This document shows, piece by piece, positions 10,509-19,317 of a DNA stretch of 64,000 nucleotides. This DNA is from JAJRRL01 sp047404195 (GTDB lineage Bacteria > Pseudomonadota > Gammaproteobacteria > JAJRRL01), in assembly GCA_047404195.1 (NCBI GenBank), contig JBDOIU010000013.1, positions 17,023 to 81,022 on the forward strand, written 5' to 3'. Each line of letters starts with the position of its first letter. The stretch's first letter is position 1. Under the pieces are notes generated by a model. That model saw only the letters and a list, made by a program, of their open reading frames with translations. It did not search any database and was not told the DNA's origin. The translations under genes and the position numbers were made by a program.

Positions 10509-12053
10509 TCACATTGAAGATTGATCCATGCCACGGCTGATGTAGCGGGCTATCCCGCCACCAGTCCATCTTTTCAATCCTGGATTGACCGCAAAAAAAT
10601 GATGGACACGACGTAAATCATCACAGCTATCAGCAGATTTGTCATTTCCATCTTGAAGATTTTTACTAGCAGAATGACTACCTACAGCATGATGATTGAT
10701 TAAGCGACAAAATAGGCGTTGGGACGGCCGATCATTCATTCTATATTTTAAAATACGATTAATCGATCTCACCAGCTCATGTCGCTTTGGTTGTTGCTGC
10801 TGGAGCAACTCTCGGTCTTGTTCTACACAGCGAGAAACATTATGATCCTGATTAATATAGCTGTCATTTAAGTCATCCAGCATGAATCCCAAGCATTCAT
10901 CACTGGGCAGGTGGTAGCCCCCATCCAAACTTTTTTCAATCATCTGATAAAATTTCTCATGATAATTACTGTAACAGAAATGATAAACCTTGTCTGTACT
11001 TCGAGGACCTACCTTTTTCAATGACTGCTTCCAGATTTCGTAGCATTGTAATAAAGAGTCTGACTTCAATGCTTTCTCACTAGCAAACAATTGCATATAA
11101 TAATATTCCCATAAGTCATGTTCGCCGCCAAAGAACGAAGCTATGGATTCAACTGCAGCTGTTTTCTTATCATCAGATAATGACGGATATTGATCGATAC
11201 AGAAACTAATTACTTCTTGAAAATCCTTGAACCTCGGCGCACTCTCAGCACTTACGCCCTCTTCTGAACTCACAAGACCCTTGGGGGTATTATCATCCCC
11301 ACCCTCTAGCGACGCAGTATTTGCTTGCACTCCTTCCGACACATGATCATTGATCGGAGAAATTCTACCTTCATTTGATTCAGTTGATGATTTTTGAGAT
11401 AGTAAGCTGCTCGTATTCTTCTGTAAGCTTATTATTTCGTCAGAGCCATTCAACTGAAGTGCTTTTCGGTAATCTTTATATTTTTTACCTACTGCGATTA
11501 CTGACACAATACAGATCACTGCAGCAATTATTAAAATGGCCCCTGTAGCAAGAAGGCCATGTGCTAGTTCGCCAGGGCCATGGTTATAAAGCAAGTACAA
11601 GCCGAGCAATATGGAAATGGCAGCACTGACAGTAGATGCCACAGAACTCCAACGAAGACCACAATCAACACCAGGGTATACCTTCTCAAATGTAGGTCGA
11701 CGCATTACCATATGATCGCGCACCATTGTCAGAAATTTATCACGCTTGTCACTATCTAGATCTGACCATATTGCATTTAAAGACCTTATTTTCTCTTCAA
11801 GAATGGTACTTGTTTTATCTGCAGCCGATATATCATGTTTATAATGGACCCTCGCTGCTTTAATCAATCTGAGGATGCGAAGCAGTTGTGCTTTGTGCTT
11901 TAGATCGCTTTTTTTCACGACAAACAACAGGAAATGTACTTTTTCTTGAAGTGCTTGTAAATTACCAATCTCGCGCCCCGACCGTTTAACTGCCTCTGTT
12001 TCCGGGCTACCAGTTCTATCGTTCCCCCCCCCATGTTCCTGGAATTTCGACAT
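10509..12053 (-). CDS. Unknown protein with a two-helix membrane hairpin
   Basis: 514 aa from ATG 12053. The frame is open to an ATG at 12134, which would add 27 hydrophobic residues; neither start has a clear ribosome binding site, and I prefer the shorter form because it begins MSKFQEHGG, like the polar starts of neighbouring accessory genes. Residues about 135-190 form two closely spaced hydrophobic helices (ISILLGLYLLYNHG and ILIIAAVICIVSVIAVG) separated by a short loop. The N-terminal part is helical and charged; the C-terminal 300 residues are soluble-looking and unlike any family I know. Similar hairpins occur in the 864-aa and 588-aa proteins of this window. This arrangement is common in bacterial proteins inserted into host membranes, but secretion is only inferred. 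Confidence 0.65.
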   Translation of the reverse strand: MSKFQEHGGGNDRTGSPETEAVKRSGREIGNLQALQEKVHFLLFVVKKSDLKHKAQLLRILRLIKAARVHYKHDISAADKTSTILEEKIRSLNAIWSDLDSDKRDKFLTMVRDHMVMRRPTFEKVYPGVDCGLRWSSVASTVSAAISILLGLYLLYNHGPGELAHGLLATGAILIIAAVICIVSVIAVGKKYKDYRKALQLNGSDEIISLQKNTSSLLSQKSSTESNEGRISPINDHVSEGVQANTASLEGGDDNTPKGLVSSEEGVSAESAPRFKDFQEVISFCIDQYPSLSDDKKTAAVESIASFFGGEHDLWEYYYMQLFASEKALKSDSLLQCYEIWKQSLKKVGPRSTDKVYHFCYSNYHEKFYQMIEKSLDGGYHLPSDECLGFMLDDLNDSYINQDHNVSRCVEQDRELLQQQQPKRHELVRSINRILKYRMNDRPSQRLFCRLINHHAVGSHSASKNLQDGNDKSADSCDDLRRVHHFFAVNPGLKRWTGGGIARYISRGMDQSSM

Positions 12054-12328
12054 AATTCGTATAGATATAACAACGCACTCTGAGATTAGCACTATCACCG
12101 AACAAATGTGTAAACAACATCCTACTTTGAACATTTTTCATATCTAACCCTAATTGAAAATTTCTCTGAGCATATATTATGCAACACAAATATACACCGA
12201 CACTGAGTCGTTGGATAGATTGCCATATTCAATGCGCATCGCGGGGTTATGATATGCAAATACACGGTAAGCGATCCCTCTTATATAGTGCTATATTGCT
12301 TATATAACATTCTTTTACGGGGTAGCAA

Positions 12329-13177
12329 GTGTCCATTAATCATACAGTTGGCCGCATACTTGCAAGATATTTAAGCAAGGAGCCGTCTGACCGGCGTCGT
12401 GAGAGCAAACTAACGGACTTCACACGCGTATGTCATGAAATCATTCCGGGCGATATTCTACTCATCGAAGGCCATAATCGTGCCAGCAAGATTATCAAAC
12501 GCATGACAGCCAGCTGCTGGACGCATGTTGCACTGTATATCGGACGCGTACACAGCATCACCAATCACAGCACGCGACAGACAGTGGAGTCCCACTTTAT
12601 CGGCAGCCCAACGAGTCAGCTCTTTGTCGATACCATGCCCGGCACAGGCACGCGTGTCGTACCCGCCGAACACTATGAAGGGCTACATCTACGTATTTGC
12701 CGACCAAATGGCTTATCGGCAGACGACGCGCAAAAAGTCATCGACTTTGTCGCCAAGCACTTGGGGCGTGAATATAACATGAAGCACTTATGCCAACTGG
12801 GGTTATACGGTGCACTTGGCAGAATTATTCCAAGGCGTTGTCTTGCCGGCCTGTTTGAACACAGGAAGCAACAACAAGCAACGCGAGATATTTGCTCCGC
12901 CCTGATTGCAGAAGCATTCATACATGTTAATTTTCCTGTATTACCACTCATCGTTGACAACGCAACTGATTTGGCGATGATACACCGCAATCCAAGACTC
13001 TATAAACCATGTGACTTTGACTATTCACCGTATTTTAACATCATCAAATACCCCATCATACCAGGCAAGCACAATGGTATATATCACCATTTTCCGTGGC
13101 GCAATGAAGCAACAAGCCATGATGAGTTTGTGAGCGAAGAGTCAGAAACCGGCACACATATAATCGACCATGAGTGA
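12329..13177 (+). CDS. YiiX/YebB-like permuted NlpC/P60 (papain-fold) protein
   Basis: 282 aa from a GTG start (GGGGT a few bases upstream). The sequence PGDILLIEGHNRASKIIKRM followed by CWTHVALYIG is the N-terminal motif of circularly permuted NlpC/P60 proteins, in which the catalytic His (here H66) precedes the Cys. The Cys is in DICSALIAEAF (C189). Both candidate catalytic residues are therefore present. The family includes YiiX/YebB/YaeF proteins and lipid- or peptide-cleaving enzymes; the substrate cannot be told. No signal peptide is visible. It is divergent from the membrane-hairpin gene across a 275-base AT-rich gap that contains a possible promoter (TATATAG and TATATAAC boxes near 12281-12308). 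Confidence 0.75.
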   Translation: MSINHTVGRILARYLSKEPSDRRRESKLTDFTRVCHEIIPGDILLIEGHNRASKIIKRMTASCWTHVALYIGRVHSITNHSTRQTVESHFIGSPTSQLFVDTMPGTGTRVVPAEHYEGLHLRICRPNGLSADDAQKVIDFVAKHLGREYNMKHLCQLGLYGALGRIIPRRCLAGLFEHRKQQQATRDICSALIAEAFIHVNFPVLPLIVDNATDLAMIHRNPRLYKPCDFDYSPYFNIIKYPIIPGKHNGIYHHFPWRNEATSHDEFVSEESETGTHIIDHE

Positions 13178-13302
13178 TAGTCATTGAGATATTAGCTGCT
13201 ACCCCAACCAATTGAACCAGGACTACAACTACCCTGGGTCATAAACCTCTTGTATCAAAATTAGGCCTCATAAGCATATGGTGCAAAGCAAATATCAGCA
13301 CA

Positions 13303-13425
13303 CTATTTACTTTTATTAGTCTGATTTGCCTGCAATGGCGCCCGGGCCTGCTCTCCAGAAGCTCGATGTGATGCATGGTCACGCCATAATAATGATGTAT
13401 TTGCTGAATAGTATTCATTTGACAT
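13303..13425 (-). CDS. Possible 40-aa small protein
   Basis: A short ORF reading MSNEYYSANTSLLWRDHASH and then a polar tail ending in NKSK. It has a proper ribosome binding site (GGAG seven bases upstream of ATG 13425), and a TATACAT -10-like box lies farther upstream on the same strand. No family recognised. It lies in the otherwise empty 452-base gap between the YiiX-like gene and the iscU-like gene. Real but unknown, or chance. Confidence 0.4.
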   Translation of the reverse strand: MSNEYYSANTSLLWRDHASHRASGEQARAPLQANQTNKSK

Positions 13426-13629
13426 AGTCAATCTCCAATAACAATGGGAGTTATGTATAGTTTAACCCTTCATTATTAAATTAATCTTAGGAAACCCAAA
13501 TGAAATCGATGACAACACACATTGGTATATTGCAAACGGTACAGAACACAAATCACTCGAGCGCATGATACCCTATCATTATGAAATAGCAATACTTTTT
13601 TCAGCAAGAAAGCATATTCAGGAACGATA

Positions 13630-14019
13630 CTATTTTCTATCTTTTTGTAGACCAGCCATCACTGCCTGTAATGATTGACAGACCCACTGCACAAGATGTC
13701 TCAACTTCGTAGGTATGTGCAGCTGATGACAAATAGTATCACAAAGACTCGTTAAATCCACCCCCGGCTGTTTCCCTGAGATATGACGGCAAGCGTATTC
13801 ACAAACGGCAATCAATAGTGGTGACCCGACGGCCTGGAACTGGCACTGGACGCCCATTTCAGCATCAAGATATGCAATGAATACAATGCGTGCAATAGAG
13901 CCTGACCTTTGCTTGTCAATCACCACTGAACCTGGCGGCCTTTGTGCTGTTGATGGCAAAGCATGCAGACAATTTTGGTAGCACTCCCAAGCAACCGCAC
14001 TCATTGATGCTGGTATCAT
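13630..14019 (-). CDS. Degenerate IscU/NifU-like scaffold protein
   Basis: 129 aa, overlapping the end of the cysteine desulfurase gene by four bases, the position iscU holds in isc operons. It aligns by eye with IscU over IARIVFIAYLD, QFQAVGSPLLIAVCEYACRHISGK (IscU: FKTYGCGSAIASSSLVTEWVKGK) and the C-terminal helix. The three cluster-ligand cysteines appear to be gone: no GAPACGD motif, YGCGSAI is replaced by AVGSPLL, and KIHCS by KLRHLVQ. Cysteines that remain (CEYAC, CDTIC, WVCQ) are at other sites. So it may help the desulfurase or act as a sulfur acceptor without building clusters in the known way, or it may be decaying. The family call is moderate because similarity is weak. Confidence 0.6.
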   Translation of the reverse strand: MIPASMSAVAWECYQNCLHALPSTAQRPPGSVVIDKQRSGSIARIVFIAYLDAEMGVQCQFQAVGSPLLIAVCEYACRHISGKQPGVDLTSLCDTICHQLHIPTKLRHLVQWVCQSLQAVMAGLQKDRK

Positions 14020-15197
14020 GATAACCCCCTATCTTGATCAGTGGGGGCTATATGCCGTAGGCGAGTAATGGCCTGCGTGAGCACCTGCAGTAGCGCCTCA
14101 ACATCAGTCAGCTGTGTTGTGTGTGCAAATCCAACTCGTAGGCTATGGTGAGCCCTGATTGGTGAAAAGCCCATGGCCACTAAAACGTGTGATGGTTCTT
14201 CCGTCGCACTATTGCATGCAGAGCCAGTCGAAAGCGCGAACTCATAACAATCTGCCAATAGACACTCAACTGACACGCCAGCAACATGAAAAGAGCAACA
14301 GTGCGGAACGCTATCACGCTGCCTTGTATTAAATAGCATGCCCGGGAGCTTAGCCAACTGCTGACGAAAGAGTGTCTGGCAAGCTTCAACATGAGCGTAG
14401 GATGCCACTTGCCTAGCACTGGCTAAGCGCAGCGCCTTGGTGAGGCCAACAATTTGATGTGTTGCCAGCGTACCAGCACGCAACTTATCTTGCCGATGAA
14501 CACCCATAGCCGGAATGAGACGCACCAGAGGTTTGGTTTTGCGATACAAAACGCCTACACCCTTTGGCCCATGGCACTTATGTACACAAAAGGATAATAA
14601 ATCCACTTTTGGGGCCAAGTCATGCAATGGCAATCGACCAATGCTTTGTGCTGCATCAACATGCAGTAAACAACCATGCTCATGCGCAAGCGATATCATG
14701 TCTTCAATGGGTTGCACCAAGCCTGTTTCATTATTCACATGCATGACTGAAATCAAAATGGTGTCTGCTCGGATAGCTGCTTGCAGTCGCTGCATAGAAA
14801 CATGTCCGGATGTTTCTACCGGCAAGACAGTTACAGTAAAACCCTTTTTTTCAAGGGCTTGACAGGCATTGAGTGTGGCTTTGTGTTCAGTAGCAAAGGT
14901 AATGATATGTGTGCCTTGTCGGCGGTAGGCTTCAGCAGCACCCAACAATGCCAAATAAATTGATTCGGTTGCACCAGAGGTCCAGGTAATACCCTCTGGA
15001 TCCACTCCCCCCAAAAATGCTGCCACTTGTTGCCGGCAATCTTGAACCAATTGTGCCGTTTGATAGCCAGCTGCATGTTGAGTAGCAGCTGGATTGGCAT
15101 GATAGCGCGGATCATGCATCACTGTGACCATCGCATCTATAACAGCCAGGTCAATGGGTGTTGAAGCCATATGATCAAAATAATGTGTTTTCGCCAT
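14016..15197 (-). CDS. iscS: Cysteine desulfurase (IscS/NifS class)
   Basis: PLP enzyme that removes sulfur from L-cysteine for Fe-S clusters and tRNA thiolation. Start ATG 15197 follows GGAAG; the open frame extends 21 codons further without family similarity. The product starts MAKTHYFDHMASTPID, as IscS does (YLDYSATTPVD). The PLP lysine is in FCVHKCHGPKG (K207; E. coli IscS K206), and the persulfide cysteine is in STGSACNSATEEPSHVL (C328), so the enzyme should be active. It lies 13 bases after trmJ and overlaps the iscU-like gene. No iscR, hscBA or fdx is seen here, unlike the E. coli isc operon. Confidence 0.9.
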   Translation of the reverse strand: MAKTHYFDHMASTPIDLAVIDAMVTVMHDPRYHANPAATQHAAGYQTAQLVQDCRQQVAAFLGGVDPEGITWTSGATESIYLALLGAAEAYRRQGTHIITFATEHKATLNACQALEKKGFTVTVLPVETSGHVSMQRLQAAIRADTILISVMHVNNETGLVQPIEDMISLAHEHGCLLHVDAAQSIGRLPLHDLAPKVDLLSFCVHKCHGPKGVGVLYRKTKPLVRLIPAMGVHRQDKLRAGTLATHQIVGLTKALRLASARQVASYAHVEACQTLFRQQLAKLPGMLFNTRQRDSVPHCCSFHVAGVSVECLLADCYEFALSTGSACNSATEEPSHVLVAMGFSPIRAHHSLRVGFAHTTQLTDVEALLQVLTQAITRLRHIAPTDQDRGLS

Positions 15198-15210
15198 GCC
15201 TACTTCCAAA

Positions 15211-15945
15211 CTACTCTTGCTCACCAGGACAAACATCATCAACCGCACTGAGAAAGCCACGCATGATATTCAACTCAGTCACCGACAATTCAGAGCGATT
15301 AAATAAGCGCATTAAACGTTGCATGAGAGTTTTAGATTGCTGTTGATGCATAAATCCTAAGCGCAACATCACTGACTTCAAATGATCATAAAAACCAGCC
15401 ATTTCATGCATAGAAGCATTTCTCTCAATTTCTTCAGTTGTCAGTATGGTTTTAGTGCCTTGATGCTGACGACGCGCCATACACAATTCGTAACATACGA
15501 CTTGCACAGCCTGAGCCAAGTTCAGCGAGTGAAAATCATCTGCTGTTGGTATGTTCAGCAAGCGATGCGACATCGCCAATTCCTCGTTGGTGAGACCAGT
15601 GCGTTCTCGACCAAATACAATCGCCATTTTTTTATGACAGCTCTCAACCACTGTATGCGCGCATTCCCTGGCGTCACATCCCGACCAATCCAATGAACGA
15701 GGCCGCGCTGTGGTTGCAAAAACATACTCACACCCAACCAAAGCATCTGGTAATGAGGATACCACAGGCACACGTTGCAACATCTCTTTTGCGCCAGTTG
15801 CCATCGCATCTGCCTTTGCATCCGGGAATGACACAGGATTGACCAGAACCAAATCTGAACAACCCATCACCTTCATGGCACGCGCAGCTGCACCGATATT
15901 ACCGGGATGGCTGGTATTCACCAGAACAATGCGGATATTTTGCAT
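15211..15945 (-). CDS. trmJ: tRNA (Cm32/Um32) methyltransferase TrmJ
   Basis: SPOUT-class methyltransferase that 2'-O-methylates position 32 of several tRNAs with S-adenosylmethionine. The start is ATG 15945, giving 244 aa (E. coli TrmJ 246); the frame upstream to 16032 is open but not family-like. Motifs: VLVNTSHPGNIGAAARAMK at the N-terminus, IVFGRERTGLTNEEL, and NIPTADDFHSLNLAQAVQVV, which forms the knotted SAM site. The C-terminal extension carries helical dimer or tRNA-binding sequence. It is the first gene of a trmJ-iscS-iscU-like operon, divergent from the suhB-like gene, the same arrangement as in E. coli apart from missing iscR. Confidence 0.92.
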   Translation of the reverse strand: MQNIRIVLVNTSHPGNIGAAARAMKVMGCSDLVLVNPVSFPDAKADAMATGAKEMLQRVPVVSSLPDALVGCEYVFATTARPRSLDWSGCDARECAHTVVESCHKKMAIVFGRERTGLTNEELAMSHRLLNIPTADDFHSLNLAQAVQVVCYELCMARRQHQGTKTILTTEEIERNASMHEMAGFYDHLKSVMLRLGFMHQQQSKTLMQRLMRLFNRSELSVTELNIMRGFLSAVDDVCPGEQE

Positions 15946-16092
15946 AGCAGAGACCCAAAATGTACAGTAATGGTGCATTATAACACCAGAACAGCAACTT
16001 GCAAGGTGTAACAACAGCCAAATCATACCCAATCACGGCTTGTCAGACAGTCAAAAAATGTTACACTGTTCTATTTTTCAAGGTGGCAATCT

Positions 16093-16860
16093 ATGAGCAA
16101 CCCGATACTGAATATCGCTGAACAAGCAGCAAGGCATGCCGCTAAACATCTGCATCGCCAAATAGATATGCTGAGTGATTGTAACCTCATTCCCAGCAAG
16201 CGCGCGCACATTCTAGAGAAAGTCACCATCCAGGCATTCAACGAAATGCAACAACTCGTCCAAGCAAGCCACCCTGAACATCTCTGCTGTATGCCACATA
16301 CTTTGCCGGCAGTGACAGACAAAACATGTTGGATCATCAATCCGCTTGAAGGGCTCGCTTACTACAGCCGAGGCAGCTCGCATTATGTCATCAGTATTGC
16401 CATTATGAACAAGGGGCAATGTGATGCCGCCTTGCTTTACCACCCATTATCTGAAGAAATTTATGTTGCTACCCGCAACCATGGCACTCAACTGAATCAA
16501 AGACGTATTCGTCAGGGTAAAAAAAATATGCTCAAAGCTGATTTTTTCGTCTGCGGTGCCGGTAACGAAGCCATTGTCAAATATATGAAAACCAGCTCCA
16601 AGCAAGCTATCAATATCGATATGACTCACCTGCCTTCACTGGCTATTGCACACACAGCTGCCAGCCGATACGATGGATTTTGGGACAAACTACCGTGCAC
16701 AACACATGCCCTACATGCTGCCACATTGATTGCGCAAGAAGCCGGCTGTGAATTCACTGAGACGACTGCTCAAAATGATGATACAAGACGCTTTATCATC
16801 ATTGGTAACAGACGCGCCCACCCACAAATACTCGACTCAGTTGCACAATTTTCTGATTGA
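16093..16860 (+). CDS. suhB: SuhB-like inositol monophosphatase family, probably inactive
   Basis: 255 aa with SuhB likeness from the first residues (NPILNIAEQAARHAAKHL vs MLNIAVRAARKAGNLI) to the end. Its position divergent from trmJ matches E. coli suhB. The metal-binding residues of the family are altered: the EESG pair is replaced by MPHT, WVIDPLDGTTNF is WIINPLEGLAYY (D84 to N83, D87 to E86), and PWDFAAGE is PCTTHALHA. Phosphatase activity is therefore unlikely. SuhB also has a non-enzymatic role in rRNA transcription antitermination with NusA, which would explain its retention here; that role is inferred from the family. Confidence 0.8.
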   Translation: MSNPILNIAEQAARHAAKHLHRQIDMLSDCNLIPSKRAHILEKVTIQAFNEMQQLVQASHPEHLCCMPHTLPAVTDKTCWIINPLEGLAYYSRGSSHYVISIAIMNKGQCDAALLYHPLSEEIYVATRNHGTQLNQRRIRQGKKNMLKADFFVCGAGNEAIVKYMKTSSKQAINIDMTHLPSLAIAHTAASRYDGFWDKLPCTTHALHAATLIAQEAGCEFTETTAQNDDTRRFIIIGNRRAHPQILDSVAQFSD

Positions 16861-16869
16861 TGTCTTCAG

Positions 16870-17883
16870 TCAAGGTGGAGAAAGACTGTCGAGCGACCAA
16901 CGTGCGCGCGCCTCGATCGCATGACTGGCATCAACCTGACCTTGCGACAGTCGCATTGCAGCTGTTACCGCCACCATAGCTGCATTATCAGTACAAAACT
17001 CATGCCTGGGAATGGTCAGCGAGACACCAAGCTCAGCCATTTTAGCAGACATGCTTGCGCGCAATAATTTATTTGCACTGACACCGCCGACTACAACACA
17101 GCTTTGATAGCCCGTTTGCGCAAGTGCAAATACCGTTTTCTTCAACAAAACGTCTACCACAGCCTCTTGGAATGCTGCCGCAATGTCTGACTCTACAGCC
17201 TGCTCTTTGTGTGCTTGGTAGCACTTAGCGACTTGCGTTTTAAGGCCACTGAAACTGGTGCGACAACTTTTTTCATGATACAGCGGTCGAGTAAAATGAA
17301 AACGACTGGCATCACCCAACTCGGCTAAACGCGCCAAGTGCGGGCCTCCCGGATAAGGCAGGCCCAATAGCTTGGCAGTTTTATCGAATGCCTCACCAGC
17401 TGCGTCATCAATGCTTTGACCAAGCACCTGATAATCACCCAAACCACGCACATCCACCAACAAAGTATGCCCGCCAGATACCACCAACGCGACAAATGGA
17501 TAACTCGGTGGGCTCTCAGACAACATCACAGCCATGATATGCGCTTCGATGTGATGCACACCCAGACTAGGCAAACCACAGGCATATGCCAGTGATTTGG
17601 CAACACTGGCGCCTACCATCAATGCGCCAATTAAACCCGGTCCTGCCGTATAACCAATACCAGTCACATCAGCAAAGGTGCAGCCTGACTGCTGTAATGC
17701 TTGCGTTATAACTGGCAGTAGCTTGCGAATATGGTCACGGGAAGCCAATTCAGGCACAACACCGCCGTATGCAGCGTGTATTTCAGCTTGCGTATAAACG
17801 ACTTGCTTGAGTAGACCATGCTGCTGTGAGTACAAAGCAACAGCTGTTTCATCACAAGATGACTCAATAGCCAAAATGACCAT
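16870..17883 (-). CDS. tsaD: tRNA N6-threonylcarbamoyltransferase TsaD
   Basis: Catalytic subunit for the t6A37 modification of ANN-decoding tRNAs, working with TsaB, TsaC and TsaE. Start ATG 17883 follows GGGGGTG; this gives 337 aa, the length of E. coli TsaD, whereas the open frame runs 40 codons further upstream. Motifs: MVILAIESSCDETAVAL at the start; HHIEAH, the metal-binding histidines, near residue 110; VSGGHTLLVDV; GEAFDKTAKLLGLPYPGG; and the late NAAMVAVTA. It is convergent with suhB, with nine bases between. Essential housekeeping gene. Confidence 0.97.
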   Translation of the reverse strand: MVILAIESSCDETAVALYSQQHGLLKQVVYTQAEIHAAYGGVVPELASRDHIRKLLPVITQALQQSGCTFADVTGIGYTAGPGLIGALMVGASVAKSLAYACGLPSLGVHHIEAHIMAVMLSESPPSYPFVALVVSGGHTLLVDVRGLGDYQVLGQSIDDAAGEAFDKTAKLLGLPYPGGPHLARLAELGDASRFHFTRPLYHEKSCRTSFSGLKTQVAKCYQAHKEQAVESDIAAAFQEAVVDVLLKKTVFALAQTGYQSCVVVGGVSANKLLRASMSAKMAELGVSLTIPRHEFCTDNAAMVAVTAAMRLSQGQVDASHAIEARARWSLDSLSPP

Positions 17884-18087
17884 AGCACCCCCAGGGCTTG
17901 CCAGTAATTCAAACAGCATTGTGTCATAAGTCACCAGCCTCCACAAGAGATCATCGAATAAGACGCCGTACACACCTAATAAAATGAGCAAAGATCTGTT
18001 CAATTAATAACCCATTTTGCAGGTGGCTTGTCACCAGGCTGCTTTATATTTATGATTTAAAGAGTGATTGTCTTAACGGAGTGACAT

Positions 18088-18726
18088 GTGCGAATCCATT
18101 CTTTCTTACGAGTACTGCTATACAGTACTCTCTCAATCATCAGTGCGTTTGCTTGGTCAGCCAAACCAGCCAAAGCATATCAACTTGAAGTCATACTCTT
18201 TCAACAGGCAGCCCCAAAACACCTTGCCAGCGAATACTGGCGAGACACACCACCATGGACCAGCACGCACGCACTCAAAGCAAGCAGCATTGACTCAAAC
18301 AGGGTCAGCAGCATCACGCCAGACAAACTGTCAAATGTTGTTGAACAACTCAAAAAGCAAGACAATGCCAGAATTTTACTGCATCAAGCATGGCGCATAG
18401 AAAAAACCAAGCTGAACCACCCAATATTACTCGCATTAACCAATGTTGAGAACGTTGACCCCAGCATTGATATCACAGCAAACACACTTGTCACGGGCTC
18501 GATTAGGCTCTCCCTGCACCGATATTTCAATGCAGCGCTGAAGCTTCATTACCGCATTCCCCGCACAAGCCTACCCAACGATATGCGCTCAACTCGACAT
18601 TGTGATGGCAGTGAGTACTGTCATTATTATATGCAAGAGAAAAGGCGAACACGCAGCATGCAGCTAAACTATTTGGATCACCCACTCATCGGCGTGTTAT
18701 TTGAAGTTTTCCCATTGAGTAGCTAA
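18088..18726 (+). CDS. CsiV-family periplasmic protein
   Basis: 212 aa from GTG 18088 (GGAG six bases upstream). An ATG two bases earlier opens a different, spurious frame. The N-terminus is a signal peptide cut near AKPAKA/YQLEV. The mature part has the CsiV-family pattern: YQLEVILFQ at its start, an LLHQAWR block, GSIRLSLHRYFNAALKLHY, and RSMQLNYLDHPLIGVLFEV at the end. CsiV was described in Vibrio cholerae as a peptidoglycan-binding regulator of cell separation; in other species the role is assumed. The neighbour order does not help. Confidence 0.75.
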   Translation: MRIHSFLRVLLYSTLSIISAFAWSAKPAKAYQLEVILFQQAAPKHLASEYWRDTPPWTSTHALKASSIDSNRVSSITPDKLSNVVEQLKKQDNARILLHQAWRIEKTKLNHPILLALTNVENVDPSIDITANTLVTGSIRLSLHRYFNAALKLHYRIPRTSLPNDMRSTRHCDGSEYCHYYMQEKRRTRSMQLNYLDHPLIGVLFEVFPLSS

Positions 18727-18802
18727 CGCCTGCGACGCAACAAGGTTCAACTGCAAGCGTTATAAAGGTCTCAATCCTAATCTTGGTATCATCTACTCAG
18801 AC

Positions 18803-19090
18803 TCAGCATCGCCTACCCAGCGTGTCAGCGCTGCAATGATTTTTTTCAGCCTGATCATTGCTGGAGATATTAAACTTTGACTTCTGCTGATAAACGCCAT
18901 TACGCTTTTGATAACGACGGATACTATAGGCTGGCCCTTTATAGACCTGTTTGCCACTATCCCAACTCTCGTACTGATAAATGATGGTTGACCAGGCTCC
19001 CTTGGTCAGCACAACCTTATCCAGCTCTTTGACCGTATCTACACCACCTTCAGTGTAAGCTATGGTTAAGTCATCTACAGTTTCAGCCAT
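18803..19090 (-). CDS. Small conserved-looking protein with a 3' frameshift
   Basis: Start ATG 19090 follows a perfect GGAGG; the frame is open 28 codons further without a ribosome binding site. The product begins MAETVDDLTIAYTEGG and continues with KELDKVVLTKGAW and SIRRYQKRNGVYQQKSKFN, a pattern I recall from conserved gammaproteobacterial proteins of unknown role but cannot name. The last 14 residues (NHCSADTLGRRC) are unlike the rest. Removing one base from the run of seven A (T on the plus strand, 18840-18846) gives IIAALTRWVGDAESE and a stop at 18793, a more natural helical end. This could be slippage, mutation or a sequencing error. Confidence 0.7.
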   Translation of the reverse strand: MAETVDDLTIAYTEGGVDTVKELDKVVLTKGAWSTIIYQYESWDSGKQVYKGPAYSIRRYQKRNGVYQQKSKFNISSNDQAEKNHCSADTLGRRC

Positions 19091-19317
19091 TTTTGCCTCC
19101 TTATATTCAGGTGTCAGCAACATCAAAGGCACATTGCTCTCATGCACTATACTAGCGCACAGTTGAATACACAACTCATCATACCGCCCTGCTACCCATT
19201 GTGTTAATCTATAATGAATCAGATCGGTATGGTACGGCCCCGCGCTCTGGTTAAACTATTTACAACCAACCGATTCAAGGCACTCCAGCCAATAGGACAT
19301 GCCAACAAGGAGTTACT

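Noticed and set aside
10496..10516. Perfect inverted repeat CAATGTG/CACATTG between convergent genes as a terminator
   Set aside because: No T tract on either strand, and it overlaps the stop codon of the minus-strand gene; left unannotated.
13501..13569. 22-codon plus-strand ORF after an AGGAAAC sequence
   Set aside because: Very short, no hydrophobic or family pattern; chance is more likely.
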